Below, in pieces: positions 1 to 12,103 of a DNA stretch of 64,000 nt. The stretch lies in assembly GCA_963995525.1 (NCBI GenBank), contig OZ023205.1, forward strand, positions 51,185,681 through 51,249,680, given 5' to 3'. The notes under the pieces are model-generated. The model worked only from the letters and a program-made list of their open reading frames with translations. It did not search any database and was not told the DNA's origin. Each line of letters starts with the position of its first letter. The stretch's first letter is position 1. The DNA comes from Escarpia spicata. Taxonomy: Eukaryota > Annelida > Polychaeta > Sabellida > Siboglinidae. A program made the translations under genes and the position numbers.

Positions 1-115
1 ACCCCCCTAGCAACGCTTTGCACATGCGGCACTCACATAGCCCACCCCTGCCACTTCGCCCATCATTTTACCCAGGGAAAACACTATATAGATTCTGGTT
101 AACATTCAAACAAAC

Positions 116-334
116 CTGCAATGTGTGCACAATCTCGCGGTCGACAACATCGCTGTCGATGGCCATGAGGATGTGCAGATACATGTCGACAACTCGTTCG
201 CTCAGACCGAGGCTCTGAAGGAGGTCGACGAAGAAGCTCGGCCATCGGTGCGTGTAGTCAGCACGGAACGCCAGTGCAAACAACTGAGCCAACTTGTTGC
301 GGAGAAACGGCTTGTCCTTCACCACACTGCTAGC
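116..334 (-). CDS. XPOT: Exportin-T (tRNA exportin), coding exon 6
   Basis: Exportin-T is a karyopherin-beta family receptor that carries mature tRNA out of the nucleus with Ran-GTP. This 73-codon exon is phase 0 at both ends: acceptor CAACAG before 334 and donor GTTTGT from 115. The protein contains FLRNKLAQLFAL and MYLHILMAIDSDVVDREIVH, which match the N-terminal HEAT repeats of animal exportin-T (FIRNKAAQVFAL and LYLRILMAIDSELVDRDVVH in the human protein as I recall it). It reads on in frame from exon 5 and the gene leaves the window to the left. The donor is a weaker GTTTGT, so the exact 3' boundary is slightly less sure than the identity. Confidence 0.95.
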
Positions 335-776
335 CTGTTGTAATACGTATTTGTGAACTTTCTTGCATTTACATATAACAAATCTAGATCAAACTACATG
401 CTACCAGGCATGAAATTTAATGGTAACCATTAGCCACAGTTCCGTGGCAACTGGCCATCATGCCTCGGAAATAATAACAATGTTCCTTGGCCAAATTGGC
501 CGTGACTTATGATGGTTCCCAAAAATGCGGGATAAAGTCAATTCCAAATGACCTTACTGTTAATTTGGCCAAATTTGAGGTCTGGCTACCCTGTATGAGT
601 CAAGGACACTTGATAAAGTTTGCCGAGTAAAACGTTATACATCAAACTGTAACTAATATAAATTCAGTTATGGGTAAACATTGCAGCTGGAATGTATGCA
701 CACAATGGGTTGAACTACAGCTTGTTCCAGTTGTAGTTCTTAATGTGTGCTTACTTTAACGAGTTACACAACTTAC
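335..776 (-). other. XPOT intron between exons 5 and 6
   Basis: AT-rich intron sequence. I see no coding exon, RNA gene or clear repeat in it. Confidence 0.8.
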
Positions 777-846
777 CTGAGTTTGGAGTGAGGCAAGCAG
801 AAAGGCCTTGACGTTCTCCGGAGCCGGTGAGGAATCGGATGCATAC
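777..846 (-). CDS. XPOT: Exportin-T, coding exon 5
   Basis: A 70-nt exon flanked by acceptor TGTAG (ending 847) and a consensus donor GTAAGT (from 776). It completes the split Arg codon of exon 4 and encodes PENVKAFLLASLQTQ, corresponding to the loop and helix before the FIRNK segment of exportin-T. Phase agrees with exons 4 and 6. Confidence 0.9.
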
Positions 847-871
847 CTACATACAGCAAATACATGTTGTA

Positions 872-1733
872 CATAATACCAAAAATAGATAAGCGAGCGA
901 AAAATGAACAACTCGGAACATGTCCAAAACATGAAATTCTATGGTCACTAGCACCCTCATGGCTTATCCTGTCCCGATGATTTTGGTATCATTTGAATGG
1001 ATATACTTTTTATTATTCTAGCGTAATTTATATTTTCCAATAACCGATCATAGAACACCTGTAAACAGACCTACAATCATGCCGTTTTCGGTGTTCTGTA
1101 CGATTCCGAACGATGTTGTCGGCGGGTGCTTAGTATAATAATCTTCCGATTGTGGCATTGTTTTCCTCATTTGCATAGGTTCAGACATGCGCACTTCATC
1201 ATTTCTTGATTTCATGTTATAAGCTCCACCCACTTTTAAACTGCAACGAAACTGATGTGCTTTGATCACAGCAAAACCGATATATATCTACATCGGCATG
1301 TCGTCACAATAACGTACGCCAACATTATTTTGTTGCGTTGGTTGGTCGATATACGTGATTGTGACGTCACACCTACTTCGCGTATGTTATTTTAGCGGCC
1401 GTTTGAAAGTGGGTGGAGCTTATATCATGAAATCAGATAGTGGTGCCTCAATCGGTAGATTGGTGAACTGTGTCGATGAAACAACATCGTTCACAGTGTC
1501 TAAGACACTGGAACCGGCACCGTTGTATGTCCGTTTATAGTTTATTTTAGGAATGACTACCAGGAAACCATTTATATATTTGAATAGCAGACATTGTAAG
1601 CTTTTAAACGATATCAAGATTGTTTGGATCGGACGAACCGTAATGGTACAAGCAATCGTTCAAAAAAGTACTTTGGGGACGTGTTTTCAGTTGTTAATTT
1701 TTCGCTCGCTTATCTATTTTTTATAATACCTAA
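872..1733. repeat. Fold-back (MITE-like) element in an XPOT intron
   Basis: The two arms are long imperfect inverted copies centred near 1310. The left end reads AAATAGATAAGCGAGCGAAA near 884-903 and its reverse complement occurs near 1702-1721. Inner parts also pair: AAGCTCCACCCACTTT at 1221 with AAAGTGGGTGGAGCTT near 1406, and GATGTTGT near 1110 with ACAACATC near 1480. No transposase is present, so this looks like a non-autonomous DNA transposon. The arms are diverged enough that target duplications are not obvious. Confidence 0.75.
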
Positions 1734-1978
1734 TAGCTACGCAAGTGGTACATGTAAATGGAAAAACAAATTATCTGTTGTGATCACAAATTAATAGACT
1801 TACAAACTAAAAATTCTTACAAGATAAAAGAAAGTAACTGTAACTGAATGGAAGGTGAGGGGGGTCTATATTTACCAAAATAGTGACAATATTCATTGAA
1901 CCTGACCACAATATTTATGGGGAAACTGAGCAGTGTTTATTTCACAGATGTTTAATATCATGAATAAAATAAACTCAC

Positions 1979-2035
1979 CTGGTCTTTAGGTAATGCTCAA
2001 TCACTTGAAGACAGAAGAATTTCACATGATCGTTA
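1979..2035 (-). CDS. XPOT: Exportin-T, coding exon 4
   Basis: A 57-nt exon between acceptor TTTCAG (ending 2036) and donor GTGAGT (from 1978). It encodes DHVKFFCFQVIEHYLKT, almost the same as DDHVKFFCFQVLEH in vertebrate exportin-T as I recall it. Codons are split one and two bases at the borders and join in frame with exons 3 and 5. Confidence 0.95.
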
Positions 2036-3468
2036 CTGAAAATAACCAGAAAACACAATGAAAATCAGTTGTACCAACACTCAGGTTCTTGTACATAAAC
2101 TCTTTTGTAGTGGCAAGTTAAGGTAGCTGCACCGGGTATCATGTCAGTTGATTTCTTAATTTTTTTCTTCATAGAACATTAGTAGGTGTCAGTATGAACA
2201 TGTGTACTATTAAAAAAACCAAGGCACTAGCGCCATATGTCACCAATCAGTCCTTTAAAAACCAGTATTTTTAGTGTGTCTGTGGAAAGTGCCTTTTCAG
2301 ATCACGTGTGCGTCAGCCCAGTTCAAACATAAATTCATTCACCATGAATGCAGATCATAATAGTCTGGTTATTCTCATGCCACTATGCTGTTGTATTATA
2401 ATTACCTAAATGCATCACGCTGTCAAATCACCAAATACTGGCGGTAGTTTTGTTTATTCTCCGATAATGCCCGACCTGAGACAACTTGACGGGAAAACCT
2501 TCGGGGGAAATCTGAGTAATAGAAGTGTCTGTCAAATTGTGTTGAAATAAGCCACATGCCAGTTAAAAGAAGTCACATTTCTAAGCCAAAAAACAAGCAT
2601 CTGGTAACGCTTGTATTATTGATAACAACCAGGAAGTATTACTTAATGTAACTTTTTATAAAAACTACAATACTTACAAAGCCATAACTTGGCATATGAA
2701 CTCGACTTGTGTTTACCTAAAATTGCACAGGATGGTTTTGTTTGGTGAAGGGGTCGTGCCAAAAATGCAGTACGGATTTTTGCTGTCTTTCAACATTGTA
2801 GCAAAATGTTTATGAAGCTGTATCAAACTTAATATGCATTTGTTTACCAAAAAACCCGTATGAATGTAAATAACATGTTTGTACTTACAACCATAACAAT
2901 TTTTCTTTTGGGGAGTTTTTCAAAATGAAATAAAATGTCATTTTAAGGTGATTTTTTTAACATATTTTTTATTGTCTTTAAACACATTTAAATATCTCTA
3001 AACAACATAAAAAATCAATTCTTTTTGGTCTGGAGTACTGTTTAGTATCTGAGGCAAACTCTGAGAAAAAATGGTTAGCTTACCTTCAAAACTTATATTG
3101 ATTAATTCAAAAGAAGCATATAATAGCCGATGCAGCCACCTTAAAAACTGGCAACAATTTGAAGAGCCATTTATTCAAGGCAATTCATTTACGAAACTGG
3201 CGAGAGAACTCAAATTTCCAATATTTCCATCCATTCGGATGGACATGGAAAATAACATCAGTGAAGGACACAAGTAAGCTAGATACTTTCAAGTTAACCA
3301 AGAAATTTGAATTATCTGTAAAAAAAACTCTTGTTATCATTTGTGTTCCCCAAAAATTCAAACTTTTGACTCGCAGAAGGAACCTCCATTACCCTTTTAG
3401 GTTTACCCCAGTACTTGTATAACACCCATGCATATTAACCCATGTGGTCTTCCAAAGACTGTACTCAC
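2036..3468 (-). other. XPOT intron between exons 3 and 4
   Basis: AT-rich intron. Short plus-strand open frames near 3071-3422 have no recognisable motif and no neighbouring splice structure, so I see no gene here. Confidence 0.75.
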
Positions 3469-3554
3469 TCCTCGTAGGTGCCTGATGCAAGAGCAGTGCA
3501 ACACATGTGCCACCCATCACACGTGTTCTTCAGCTGCTCAAAGTATTGCAACGC
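3469..3554 (-). CDS. XPOT: Exportin-T, coding exon 3
   Basis: An 86-nt exon with acceptor GATAG (ending 3555) and donor GTGAGT (from 3468). It encodes ALQYFEQLKNTCDGWHMC followed by ALASGTYE, matching RALAYFEQLKISPDAWQVC and ALAQRTYS of vertebrate exportin-T as recalled. This is the first HEAT repeat that contacts Ran. The last codon is split and completed by exon 4 to give Asp. Confidence 0.95.
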
Positions 3555-4059
3555 CTATCAAATAAAAATTTACAAGACTATGTGATGACTGTCACGAATA
3601 ACCTAGCTGTCAATACATGTATATTTATATGAATTGTATTCAATACTGGAATTTAACAGAACACACAAATATATACATATATATATATATATATACAGAT
3701 ACGTATTTTCGTTGCTTTTAAAACTCTTGTTTAACCCTCTTAATTCCTTCAGAGACTAATTTGTATTATCAAAATAAATGTATACTTTCACTTGTAATAA
3801 TCTTACAAAGTCATTGTGGCCAGTTACTTGTGTAGTCACAGGTTTTTATGGAAGCCTAGTGAATACACAGATTTTAGTCATCAGAGAAAAATGTTACAAT
3901 ATAAATTGTAATGATGATTTTAGTGATTAATGAAAATGTAAAGTACTTAAATAGCAATTTCTGACAGACTAGGAGAAATTAGCTGTTTCAGTTAAAATCT
4001 TTGTCTACTTTATATTTGAAGCTACCGCATCTGAGTGAATGAGACTATAGAGACTATAC
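3555..4059 (-). other. XPOT intron between exons 2 and 3
   Basis: Intron with a short (TA)n run near 3672-3696. Nothing else recognised. Confidence 0.75.
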
Positions 4060-4154
4060 CTGTTGGTGTGCAAAGCCATCTGCCTGTGGACCTAGTCCCA
4101 GCAGTGCTCTATCATCCATCATTTGTGCTGCCAGATTCCTCGTGTGAACATCCC
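4060..4154 (-). CDS. XPOT: Exportin-T, coding exon 2 (contains the family's usual start region)
   Basis: A 95-nt exon with acceptor CTACAG (ending 4155) and donor GTATAG (from 4059). It contains MMDDRALLGLGPQADGF, which aligns with the very N-terminus of vertebrate exportin-T (MDEQALLGLNPNAD as recalled). The second Met could therefore be the ancestral start. The frame stays open upstream and joins exon 1 in phase, giving a possible 37-residue N-terminal extension. Confidence 0.93.
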
Positions 4155-4272
4155 CTGTAGACAAAACCAAATTTACAATGAAGCTTTCTTTTGTGACAAC
4201 AGTATTTTATGACTGCTCATGCTAAAATTCAGACTTTTTAGGCTTTAGCCAAATGCTAAATTTGAAATAGCA

Positions 4273-4317
4273 GAATTATTATTTCTTTACTACTTTAGCC
4301 TAAAGAAATAATAATTC
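4273..4317. repeat. Perfect 17-bp inverted repeat with 11-nt loop
   Basis: GAATTATTATTTCTTTA at 4273-4289 is exactly reverse-complemented at 4301-4317, with loop 4290-4300. It probably belongs to a small AT-rich fold-back element: related 'TTTAGCC' and 'TTGGCTAAA' words occur nearby and again near 7680-7735. Confidence 0.85.
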
Positions 4318-7300
4318 ACTTGTCTTAGTCATGCAGATGATGGAACGTAATGTCAAATAGATGTAGATGTTGTCAGCCAAACTGGCCAATATCATGATAT
4401 TAGGGTGTGATGTGTCAAAATATCATAATTTAATGTTGTCATATTGTTAATGCGATGACTAGGTTACACACATAAATTTGTGAAACATGAATCATAATGC
4501 CAAATGGGCACTTGTGGATATTTTATGTTTAAGAATATTGCGTCTCTTAGCACACTTTTGAGGCATACTCAACATTCTGACTTGAATCAACATACGCTGC
4601 TATATCGCTAATTTTAAGAGCGCAATGCGGTAATGCATGACCGTAGTGGTGCAGCTAGCGAAAAAACGGGTCGCTATTTGGGCTTCAAAAGTTAATAATG
4701 TAAATATGCCTGTGATGATGTTGAATGATGGAAATAACGCTCTGAGGTATCAAAGTAAGGCAAAACTCAAGTTATAACAGTGAAATTGAAGTGGGACCAT
4801 CCTCGCAAGCCAGGGCTGTTTGCCATGCAAAACTAGCCCTGGCTGATCCCCTACACTTAGTGCAGAAGTTAGGTGAGTCAAACCAGTAATTAATTTCGCC
4901 AGTCACGCGACTGCATCACCCGTGAAAACAGCACAAATACCCGCCCCAATTTGCAATCGGATAAACAACTTCTGGGAATCCCAATATATGACTCGTTCGC
5001 CCATTAGCACGAGCAGCTGAGCGGTATTGTGTATTCGAATAATTGCTTCTACTTCCTAAACATTGCATGTAACAAGAGCCACAGTTGGTTAAAATTAGTT
5101 TTATTATGACCACCTGACCTGCCGACATCCACCGATCTAGGGAGCGATTTCATAGGCTGAGCTTAAATTCAGAGTTTCGCAAAATGATCAGCTAGGGGGT
5201 ACTGCTGGCTGGCACTGACGTAATCAGCAGCATCGACCCCTGGCGCGCGAGGATGAGTGGGTCCGGATTCTACACAAGTGCCGTAAAATGGCAAGCGATT
5301 AAAAGGCAGGCCAAAACATTGGTCACAGTATCATGCATGATGAAATGTAAATCGCATGCCATATCGAAGGAAAGTGAAACGACCCATGAGGCATGACCAA
5401 ATCATGTCAAATGACACGTGCTGAAAATTTCAAAATAGAAATCAGAAATGTGTACCAAATCTCTCAAAAGTAACAGAAATCAAACAAATAGTATTCCCGA
5501 CTAATATGCCCTTGGTTGTTGTCAACATGAAAACAACAGCAGATCCACAATAGCATTGGTTAATAACACAATTACTTATTTAAAGTGTTAGAACGCATCC
5601 AAACCAAAATAAACATCGCAGAACGTTCGCAACGCTACTTTGACTTCGATCGTGTCCATGGCATGGGCATGACAAAATAAAATTTGAACATAAGTTGTTC
5701 CGCTACTCAGGAAATCATTCAAACCAACACCTATTGATCACACTGCATATTGTGTTTCTCGTGATGTAAAATGACCTCTTACATTGATCGTAAATTCGTT
5801 GTACAGTTATTTATACCCGGTCGATTGCAATTTACACAGCCACGTTTCGTCAGCACCGTCCATTGGCTTCGGGCAACAACGCTAAAGCCTAGGCTAAGCC
5901 AAGGCGGGTAAATCTCGTTTAAACACATCATTGATTCCAAGTGTCAATTTGGTAATATTATTACAACTATATTATTTATTTGTAATCTCATGATAAAAAT
6001 CGAACGTTGTATCAACATTTTCACATGATACTAAAAACATGTAAAATCTCGCTAAAGCGCGGCATCGTGTGACGAGAACCACGTGGTTCGATCTCTTTCC
6101 TCGTGTTCCGCCATCATGAAAGCTAGGGGTGAGGTAAGATCCATCAGAAAACACTAAATTGTTGTGATGTATCTTACTATTTGTTTGAGTTTGGTTGTGT
6201 GCATGTATAAGAGTTTAATGTATCCGCTTGTTGCAATGACGTATTTAATAAGTAGCGTAATTATACCTTTCCAGGCGATGAAGCTACTGTCGACGTGAAC
6301 GATTGACGTGAATGACGACGCCAGGGTTTTGCTGTTGTTTTTTCCGACTTATAATAAATTCCACCGATGTTTTAAAGATCACGTAAATTTTGGAAATTTT
6401 TAGGAAATGCATATGTAGATCACACATACTCCAATGCAACATAGGCGAATATTGTTCACTATTTTAGTATTTACCGGCGAAAAAAGTGTTACGCATGCGC
6501 AAACTCTATGGAAGGGCTGGTGCTTGGCGGAGAACAGTTTAGTCTATTTAAAAACAGCAACAGTCCCAAGTTACTCTCAGAAGATTGAACGACTATCCCA
6601 TCACCCATGCACACAAGAATGAGTAAGTCAACAAAAGGGAGACTAAAAGACCCAGACCTGCTGGATCACATGTTAGAACCCATACCGTCAACTGCATCTG
6701 GTCCGTTATGGAAGAGGGGACATTTCTGTGGCGTCAAAAACCACACCCCAGGAATCCACAAGAAGGGAACGCAGTCTGAAGAGGAGAGAAACGGCATCCG
6801 TGGAGTTCATACACTCTAGGTACCCTCGTGAGCAGTGGATGCACCGATGTGTCCGCCGGTGAAGCAATCCGAGGTGGAGGAGTGTATATTAAGTACCAGC
6901 GTTCGCGCTAGGGCTTCGCCATGCACAAATTTTTGTATGGTTTGGCGAAAAGAAAAATGCACGTCATCGCCAAATTTGCGAAAACATGAACTACTGATGC
7001 AAAATGATGGTTTTATATCTTTATTTGATTAAATGTCACAGATTTAAAATTGTTCTTCAATTTCTTGCATTCGCCTGATCGTTCTGTTGTGAAGGATGCT
7101 TTTATGACAATTTATGTTAACTGAACTGTTATTGGTCAATAGCCGAGGGGTTCTAGCCAATGAGAATCCTTATCACAAATTTGGCTGCGCACAACCAAAC
7201 TTCCTAAGGCTAGCATAGCGTCTGCACAAGACACAACGATTGTAAGTTTGTATTTAATTTAAAGAAAACCCTTAAATGACAGGCAAATTATTGTTAAAAG

Positions 7301-7759
7301 ATAACATGGATATCCCTTAAACCATTTAACACGAATCTGTCATGTGACATGTCACAGTCAAGCTGGCCGGAGTCGAAATACATGTACAGTCGGAAGAAAA
7401 TCAGAAACACGCTGTACTTTAAAGTTTAAGTTTTGCAGTTTAGACCCGCACCTCCAAAAACGGTCACCAAACTTCACATCATATATCTACTATACCTATT
7501 CTACACATGTACACTCATCACGTAATTAAACAAATAAATTTACTGTCTTATCGATCAAAATATACAAGAAATTCACTCGCTTTACGTGTACACGTTAGTT
7601 CCACAGGAAAATCCGGTAGGTGGCGCAACTTTATCAGTAATTTCAGCCGTGGGATAGATCACAATTCATATTTTAAAAAATTGGCTAAAGAATATTTTAT
7701 TTGGCTAAAACATAATGACTCCTTTTAGCCAAATTTGCCCAAGAGAATGTATGTCTAGC

Positions 7760-8084
7760 GCTAACCCAGAGTACAGAGAAGAAGAAATCCAACTGCAGAA
7801 CAACCTGAGAAAAACACATGAAAACAGTAATCTTTGCAGATGCCCTGTCAGTGCTCCATGCCCTCCATAACCCCCCCGAAAGAAGGAATTGAATTAACAC
7901 TACTACTCAGTCCGAGATTCGCTGCTATGAAACCTCCCCGACGACCAGTGAGCACCTATTACAGGATGGCCACAAACGACAAGCGTGGCCACATGACGCC
8001 CCCCCAAATGAAAAACTACATGGTGATATCAAGGCTTTGAAGACGACAGCATCATTCTTGAAGGCGACAGGCATTCCTGTCTAA
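7760..8084 (+). pseudogene. Decayed RNase H-like fragment of a retroelement
   Basis: One frame reads TVIFADALSVLHALHNP near 7824-7874, the pattern of the RNase H motif found at the end of many Jockey-type LINEs (IFxDALSVLxAL). Downstream, the residues KALKTTASFLKATGIPV, ending at a stop near 8084, stay in a related frame but with interrupting stops. There is no intact ORF. It is a short relic inside the XPOT intron and cannot be placed in a family with confidence. Confidence 0.4.
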
Positions 8085-9049
8085 GTGAACAACAGCAGAG
8101 AAATTACACTGAGAAATCAAGACACAATTTATTTGTAGTTTTTATTATGTGTTTCCCTTTTATCCTGATTAACTTTTGTGTGACTACGTTAGATAAAACT
8201 ATCAAGTAATTTATTGCGAAGATATATAATATAAAAGTGATTAGTTATTTGCAAGTTTTATTTGTTGTTGGAAAAAAATTATGGCCGGACATTAGTTTAC
8301 TAACCTTGTTTGTATCTCAGGAACATAATATTCTAATGATCATTATAGCAGACCAGCCTACCATTCCGGATTGTCCGTAAATACACCTCAAATTACGGTA
8401 TTATGGCGAGGGATGAAAATATTATGGATTCTTTCTTTGTCATAATGATCGCCCCCGTGCTCCTCAAATTTAGCTTCCACTACATTCAACAGGTCTGGTG
8501 GCAACATATATACGCTGCTTGTTGTGACATGGTTTTTCACTCGCTACATATGGTCGTAATCTGACCAATAGGACACCGCGTTACGACAAATTTGCATTTC
8601 CACGTTCAAACAAAAATAAGTCACGTGGCATGATATGATGGCGGTGATAGAAACACCACCAGCCAAGAAGAAACGTATGCTGCAAATGTTTATAACAGCA
8701 TACACGCAGACATGGCCCATGCTGTCAAGTTCAGAGAAGGGGGTCAGCTTTATGTACTACCTTATACACAAAATTAATTTTTCTATTTCGCATGGTGGCC
8801 GGGACGGTTGGAGGTATTGACTACGTTGTTAAACTAGTTAGTATTAGTGACAAGAGTAGTGGGTGTTGTACTTGTAGTGTCAGGCCAACTGAGTGTACTA
8901 AGACTAAGTTGGTGTATTTATTGAATTTAGTCTCATTTACAGGGATAGACTTATAAAGTAGAGTTGAGTAGACTAGGCGATGACTAGCGTAAAGTAATTG
9001 TATTCCCGTCACCCAGCACGACTGATCTGTTTAACTACTATTAGGTACC

Positions 9050-9067
9050 GGGGGGGGGGGGGGGGGG
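9050..9067. repeat. 18-base G homopolymer
   Basis: Uninterrupted G run, with possible length error in assembly. Similar C runs occur at 18241-18255 and 44376-44398. Confidence 0.9.
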
Positions 9068-9689
9068 TGATTCTTTAATTACATAATTCAATTGTTTGTT
9101 GAATGAATATGAAAGTCAAATGTGTCCCAAATTGTATAGAACACAAATTTTCATATTAAAAAGAAAACACTAAAAATACTTTAAAATTACATTGTAGTAG
9201 AATTATGTTATGTATGGAGGAGGGCACCAGCATGGGGGATCTGACTCTAAGGTTGTGGGTCTATATTAATATTCGTACAAACCCCCTCTCACCCCCCGCA
9301 TACATACGCTGTAAGAAATAAAGGTATACGTATTGATAATTTTCACTGGATGTAGGTTAGCCTAAGGCTAAGTTAACATGGCTAAGGACGGGCTCAGCGT
9401 TTCCCTATATCTGGAATTATTGCCCGTGGGCTACTGCAGCAGCAATCATTACGTAACTCGCGAGTTTGTAGTATTTGTTTTGATAGTTTCACTTTCTAGT
9501 TGTCGACAGGAATGTCTGTCTTTTCGTATGTGCTACGATATTTTCCCAACTTCTACCGACTACCAGCTGTATCGTTTCTACGACCGATTTCCAAATATTC
9601 AATTATAGTTTATACATCATGTTGTACATTTAAATTTCAAATGTTAACATTGGATGATGTTTTATAAACATAATGCCAAAGTTTCTTAC

Positions 9690-9765
9690 CAGTTATAGGA
9701 AGAATATCTTGCATTTGTGGCGGATTTGTGCTGGTACAGCACCCGGCGCTTTGACTGTCTGCCAT
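9690..9765 (-). CDS. XPOT: Exportin-T, candidate first coding exon (N-terminal extension)
   Basis: An ATG at 9765 opens 25 codons, starting MADSQSAGCCTSTNPP, and ends at a strong donor GTAAGA after 9690. The final single base joins exon 2 in phase without a stop. This would add 37 residues before the Met where the family normally begins. The extension has no known domain. It may be a real lineage-specific N-terminus, or 5' leader sequence that happens to stay open. The splice donor supports it being an exon either way. Confidence 0.6.
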
Positions 9766-10729
9766 TGTGCCTTGTTGCTCTTGAATAAAATTTCGTACAC
9801 GTTACATAGTTTTGCATAATGACCTCGTAAAGTACATAATTATCATTTTTAAGTGACATTATCTTTTGGGGGTCTGAATATTTCTAGCTTGCTCATTAAC
9901 ATAAAATGCGAAACTAAATAAAGCATGATGCATATAATTACAAAGTTTAAAATATTGGCTATCTTATTCACCAGACGTCACCTCCACACAGCATGTCCGC
10001 AGAGCTTCATTCATTTTGACGAAGCACATGGAAAACATGTCTCGTCAAAACACCATTTCCAACCGATCGTGCGTGCCGACCCCCACCACAAAATGTATTG
10101 ATTGTTATTGGCTCAATAACACATTTGACGACACCAGGTGAAACAGAACACTTCAACAATTTCATTCATATATTTATTTTATTTTTAATATCACCTGTGA
10201 TATAACAAAACGAATATAAAAATTGGATTTGGCACATAATGGCACAAGATAATCCATTCCCACACACAAGCGAATGCTTGTCCCGAAACCTACAGTGCCA
10301 CCCTACTGCCTAGGTATACGGCTACTAATTTTAATCCTAATGACATCACAAATAGACAATGATGTGACATATTGTTATAATTTGTCATGTTTTTGTAGTC
10401 AGCATGCTGTTTTTGAAATTTACATAAATCAAAATTACAATGTGGAATATACGCATTTGCATTACAGTTACACTTCTTCATGTTTGATTTCCACCAATAC
10501 TGGTTATGAACAACTACCTTACCTTGTTAACTGAACGCTTCAAGACACCTCATCGTTTATTGGAGACAATTATGTTTTGGGTGCATCTATTGTCATAGTC
10601 ACAATATTAAAATATTCTTTTCCTGAACTATTACTGACAGCCTATATTCCTGAAAATCATGGGAAGATAGATTACTGGCAGGAAGTTTTTTGGGTAGGCA
10701 GGTCTGTTATAAACATTATATAACAGCCA
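9766..10729. other. Divergent intergenic/5' region between XPOT and RPL18A
   Basis: XPOT is transcribed leftward from about 9.77 kb and RPL18A rightward, so this ~1-kb interval should contain both promoters and the short first exon of RPL18A (start codon and a few residues). I could not identify that exon by eye: no ATG with the expected short N-terminus followed by a good donor was evident. No other feature was seen. Confidence 0.5.
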
Positions 10730-10858
10730 TGCACTCATCCCTAGCATGTCACTTTACTGTGTGGCAATGTTTAAGAAGAAGTGCACAGAGCAACTCAGTT
10801 TGTCGCCTTTGGCAGATCTTCTGTATCTGCTAAAGTGAATTCAAATTTTGAGACATCA
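10730..10858 (+). ncRNA. H/ACA-type snoRNA, intronic copy A (RPL18A host)
   Basis: This 129-nt stretch has the two-hairpin H/ACA plan. The 5' stem TGCACT (10730) pairs with AGTGCA (10780), followed by an H box AGAGCA (10787-10792). The 3' hairpin has GCAGAT/ATCTGC, closed by CTCAGTTTG with CAAATTTTGAG. An ACA box (10853-10855) lies three bases before the end. The core TTTGTCGCCTTT and GTGAATTCAA are shared with three copies in a later intron, which argues for selection on the guide pocket. Vertebrate RPL18A also hosts an H/ACA snoRNA (SNORA68). Homology with it is likely but was not tested. Confidence 0.8.
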
Positions 10859-11081
10859 GTATGATTTTTTGGTCAAAAACATGATGTGCAAATCTGTCCC
10901 GTTTTGCAGTCTTTGTTGGCATAGTTACCTTTCCTTATAATGGTATCTCTGACAATCTATAAAAGCCAACCCCTACTGGCTTCAATCTAAATTTTGCAAA
11001 ATGCTGGGTCTGACACTGGTCTCATTTCTTCCTGCTGAACATTTGGTACTGTTTGTTGATTTGCCGTTTCATGTGTTTCAG

Positions 11082-11261
11082 TTGAAGGAATACAATGTGA
11101 TCGGGCGGCTGCTGCCGACCCAGAAACTGCGTGTGCCGCCGCTCTACCAGATGCGCATCTTTGCGCCGGACCGCGTCACCGCCAAGTCTCGATACTGGTA
11201 CTTCGTCAGTATGTTGAAGAAGATGAAAAAGATGGCCGGTGAAATTGTCCTCATTCAGCAG
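11082..11261 (+). CDS. RPL18A: Ribosomal protein eL20 (L18a), second exon
   Basis: A 60-codon exon between acceptor TGTTTCAG and donor GTACTG. It encodes [35 protein letters not shown] and [11 protein letters not shown], a clear match to the N-terminal half of eL20, a structural protein of the large (60S) ribosomal subunit. The frame is open upstream to 11,001, but the family N-terminus (a short Met-Lys-Ala-type segment) is not there, so a first exon must lie further left. Confidence 0.97.
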
Positions 11262-11973
11262 GTACTGTCAACTGGTGACATTGCTCATTTATTTGTAAAC
11301 ATACTGAGCTATAATTATAAAACACTATTGCACATTCATCCTATTCCATAATGGAATTATATGTCAAGGGAATTTTGTATATTGTCAAAGATCTGATACC
11401 GATATTGTTGTAAAAGACCATGGCTGCATCAGTGGGTCTGGTAAATGTAATACAGCCTAAGCCTTTGGCGGAATGAGAGCAATGATTCCACATTGACATT
11501 ATTGCACACAGACACGTTGTTTACATCACCAGTAGAAAAGTGAAACGTGGTATTGGCATTCAAATGCACATTTATCATGGTATTTATCAATCATGTATTC
11601 CTGATCTTGGCAATACCGGCCTTAGCATTGAGCATCGGGCTCAAGTCCAAGAAATAAATATGCTCAAATAAGAACTTCGGAAAAGACTGCAGGACGTTGT
11701 TCCTAGCAAAGCTTTGTGCACTTCTTGTCACACGAAGGGCATCTCAGTATCAGCATTTTTCTACAAAATTTGGACCAGTAACTTTTCAAATCTACTGCCC
11801 CCTAGAGAATTTGGAGAGGTCTGTCAACAATTAGTATGCAAACTAATAAGTCACATTTTTAGGTATTCATGGTGTAGTTGTGTGACTAAATTACAGTCAT
11901 GATGTGCGTCTGTTTTGACTGAGTTTTGCATTACATTCAGCACGTTGAATTACAAGTGCTTTGCTTTTTATAG

Positions 11974-12103
11974 ATATACGAGAAGAAGCCGTTGGTGATC
12001 AAGAACTTCGGCATTTGGCTGCGTTACAGTTCCCGCAGTGGTACACACAACATGTATCGCGAGTATCGTGACCTCACGACCAGTGGCGCTGTGACCCAGT
12101 GCT
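11974..12103 (+). CDS. RPL18A: Ribosomal protein eL20 (L18a), third exon
   Basis: Exon with acceptor TTTATAG and donor GTAAGT. It encodes [20 protein letters not shown] and [14 protein letters not shown], the most conserved part of eL20. The last base (T) starts a Tyr codon completed by the next exon, giving the family's [11 protein letters not shown] sequence across the junction. Confidence 0.97.

Larger units (their letters stand above)
4155..9689 (-). other. XPOT first intron (5.5 kb)
   Basis: Long AT-rich intron. It holds a 17-bp perfect palindrome (4273-4317), an RNase H-like retroelement fragment (about 7760-8084) and an 18-base G run (9050-9067). Plus-strand frames at 6434-7032 show no known domain. 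No RNA gene was recognised. Confidence 0.7.

Noticed and set aside
6434..7032. Three short plus-strand frames in XPOT intron 1
   Set aside because: No recognised domain, splice structure or conserved motif.
10274..10534. 86-codon frame upstream of RPL18A as its first exon
   Set aside because: It does not encode the eL20 N-terminus and has no donor joining exon 2 in phase.
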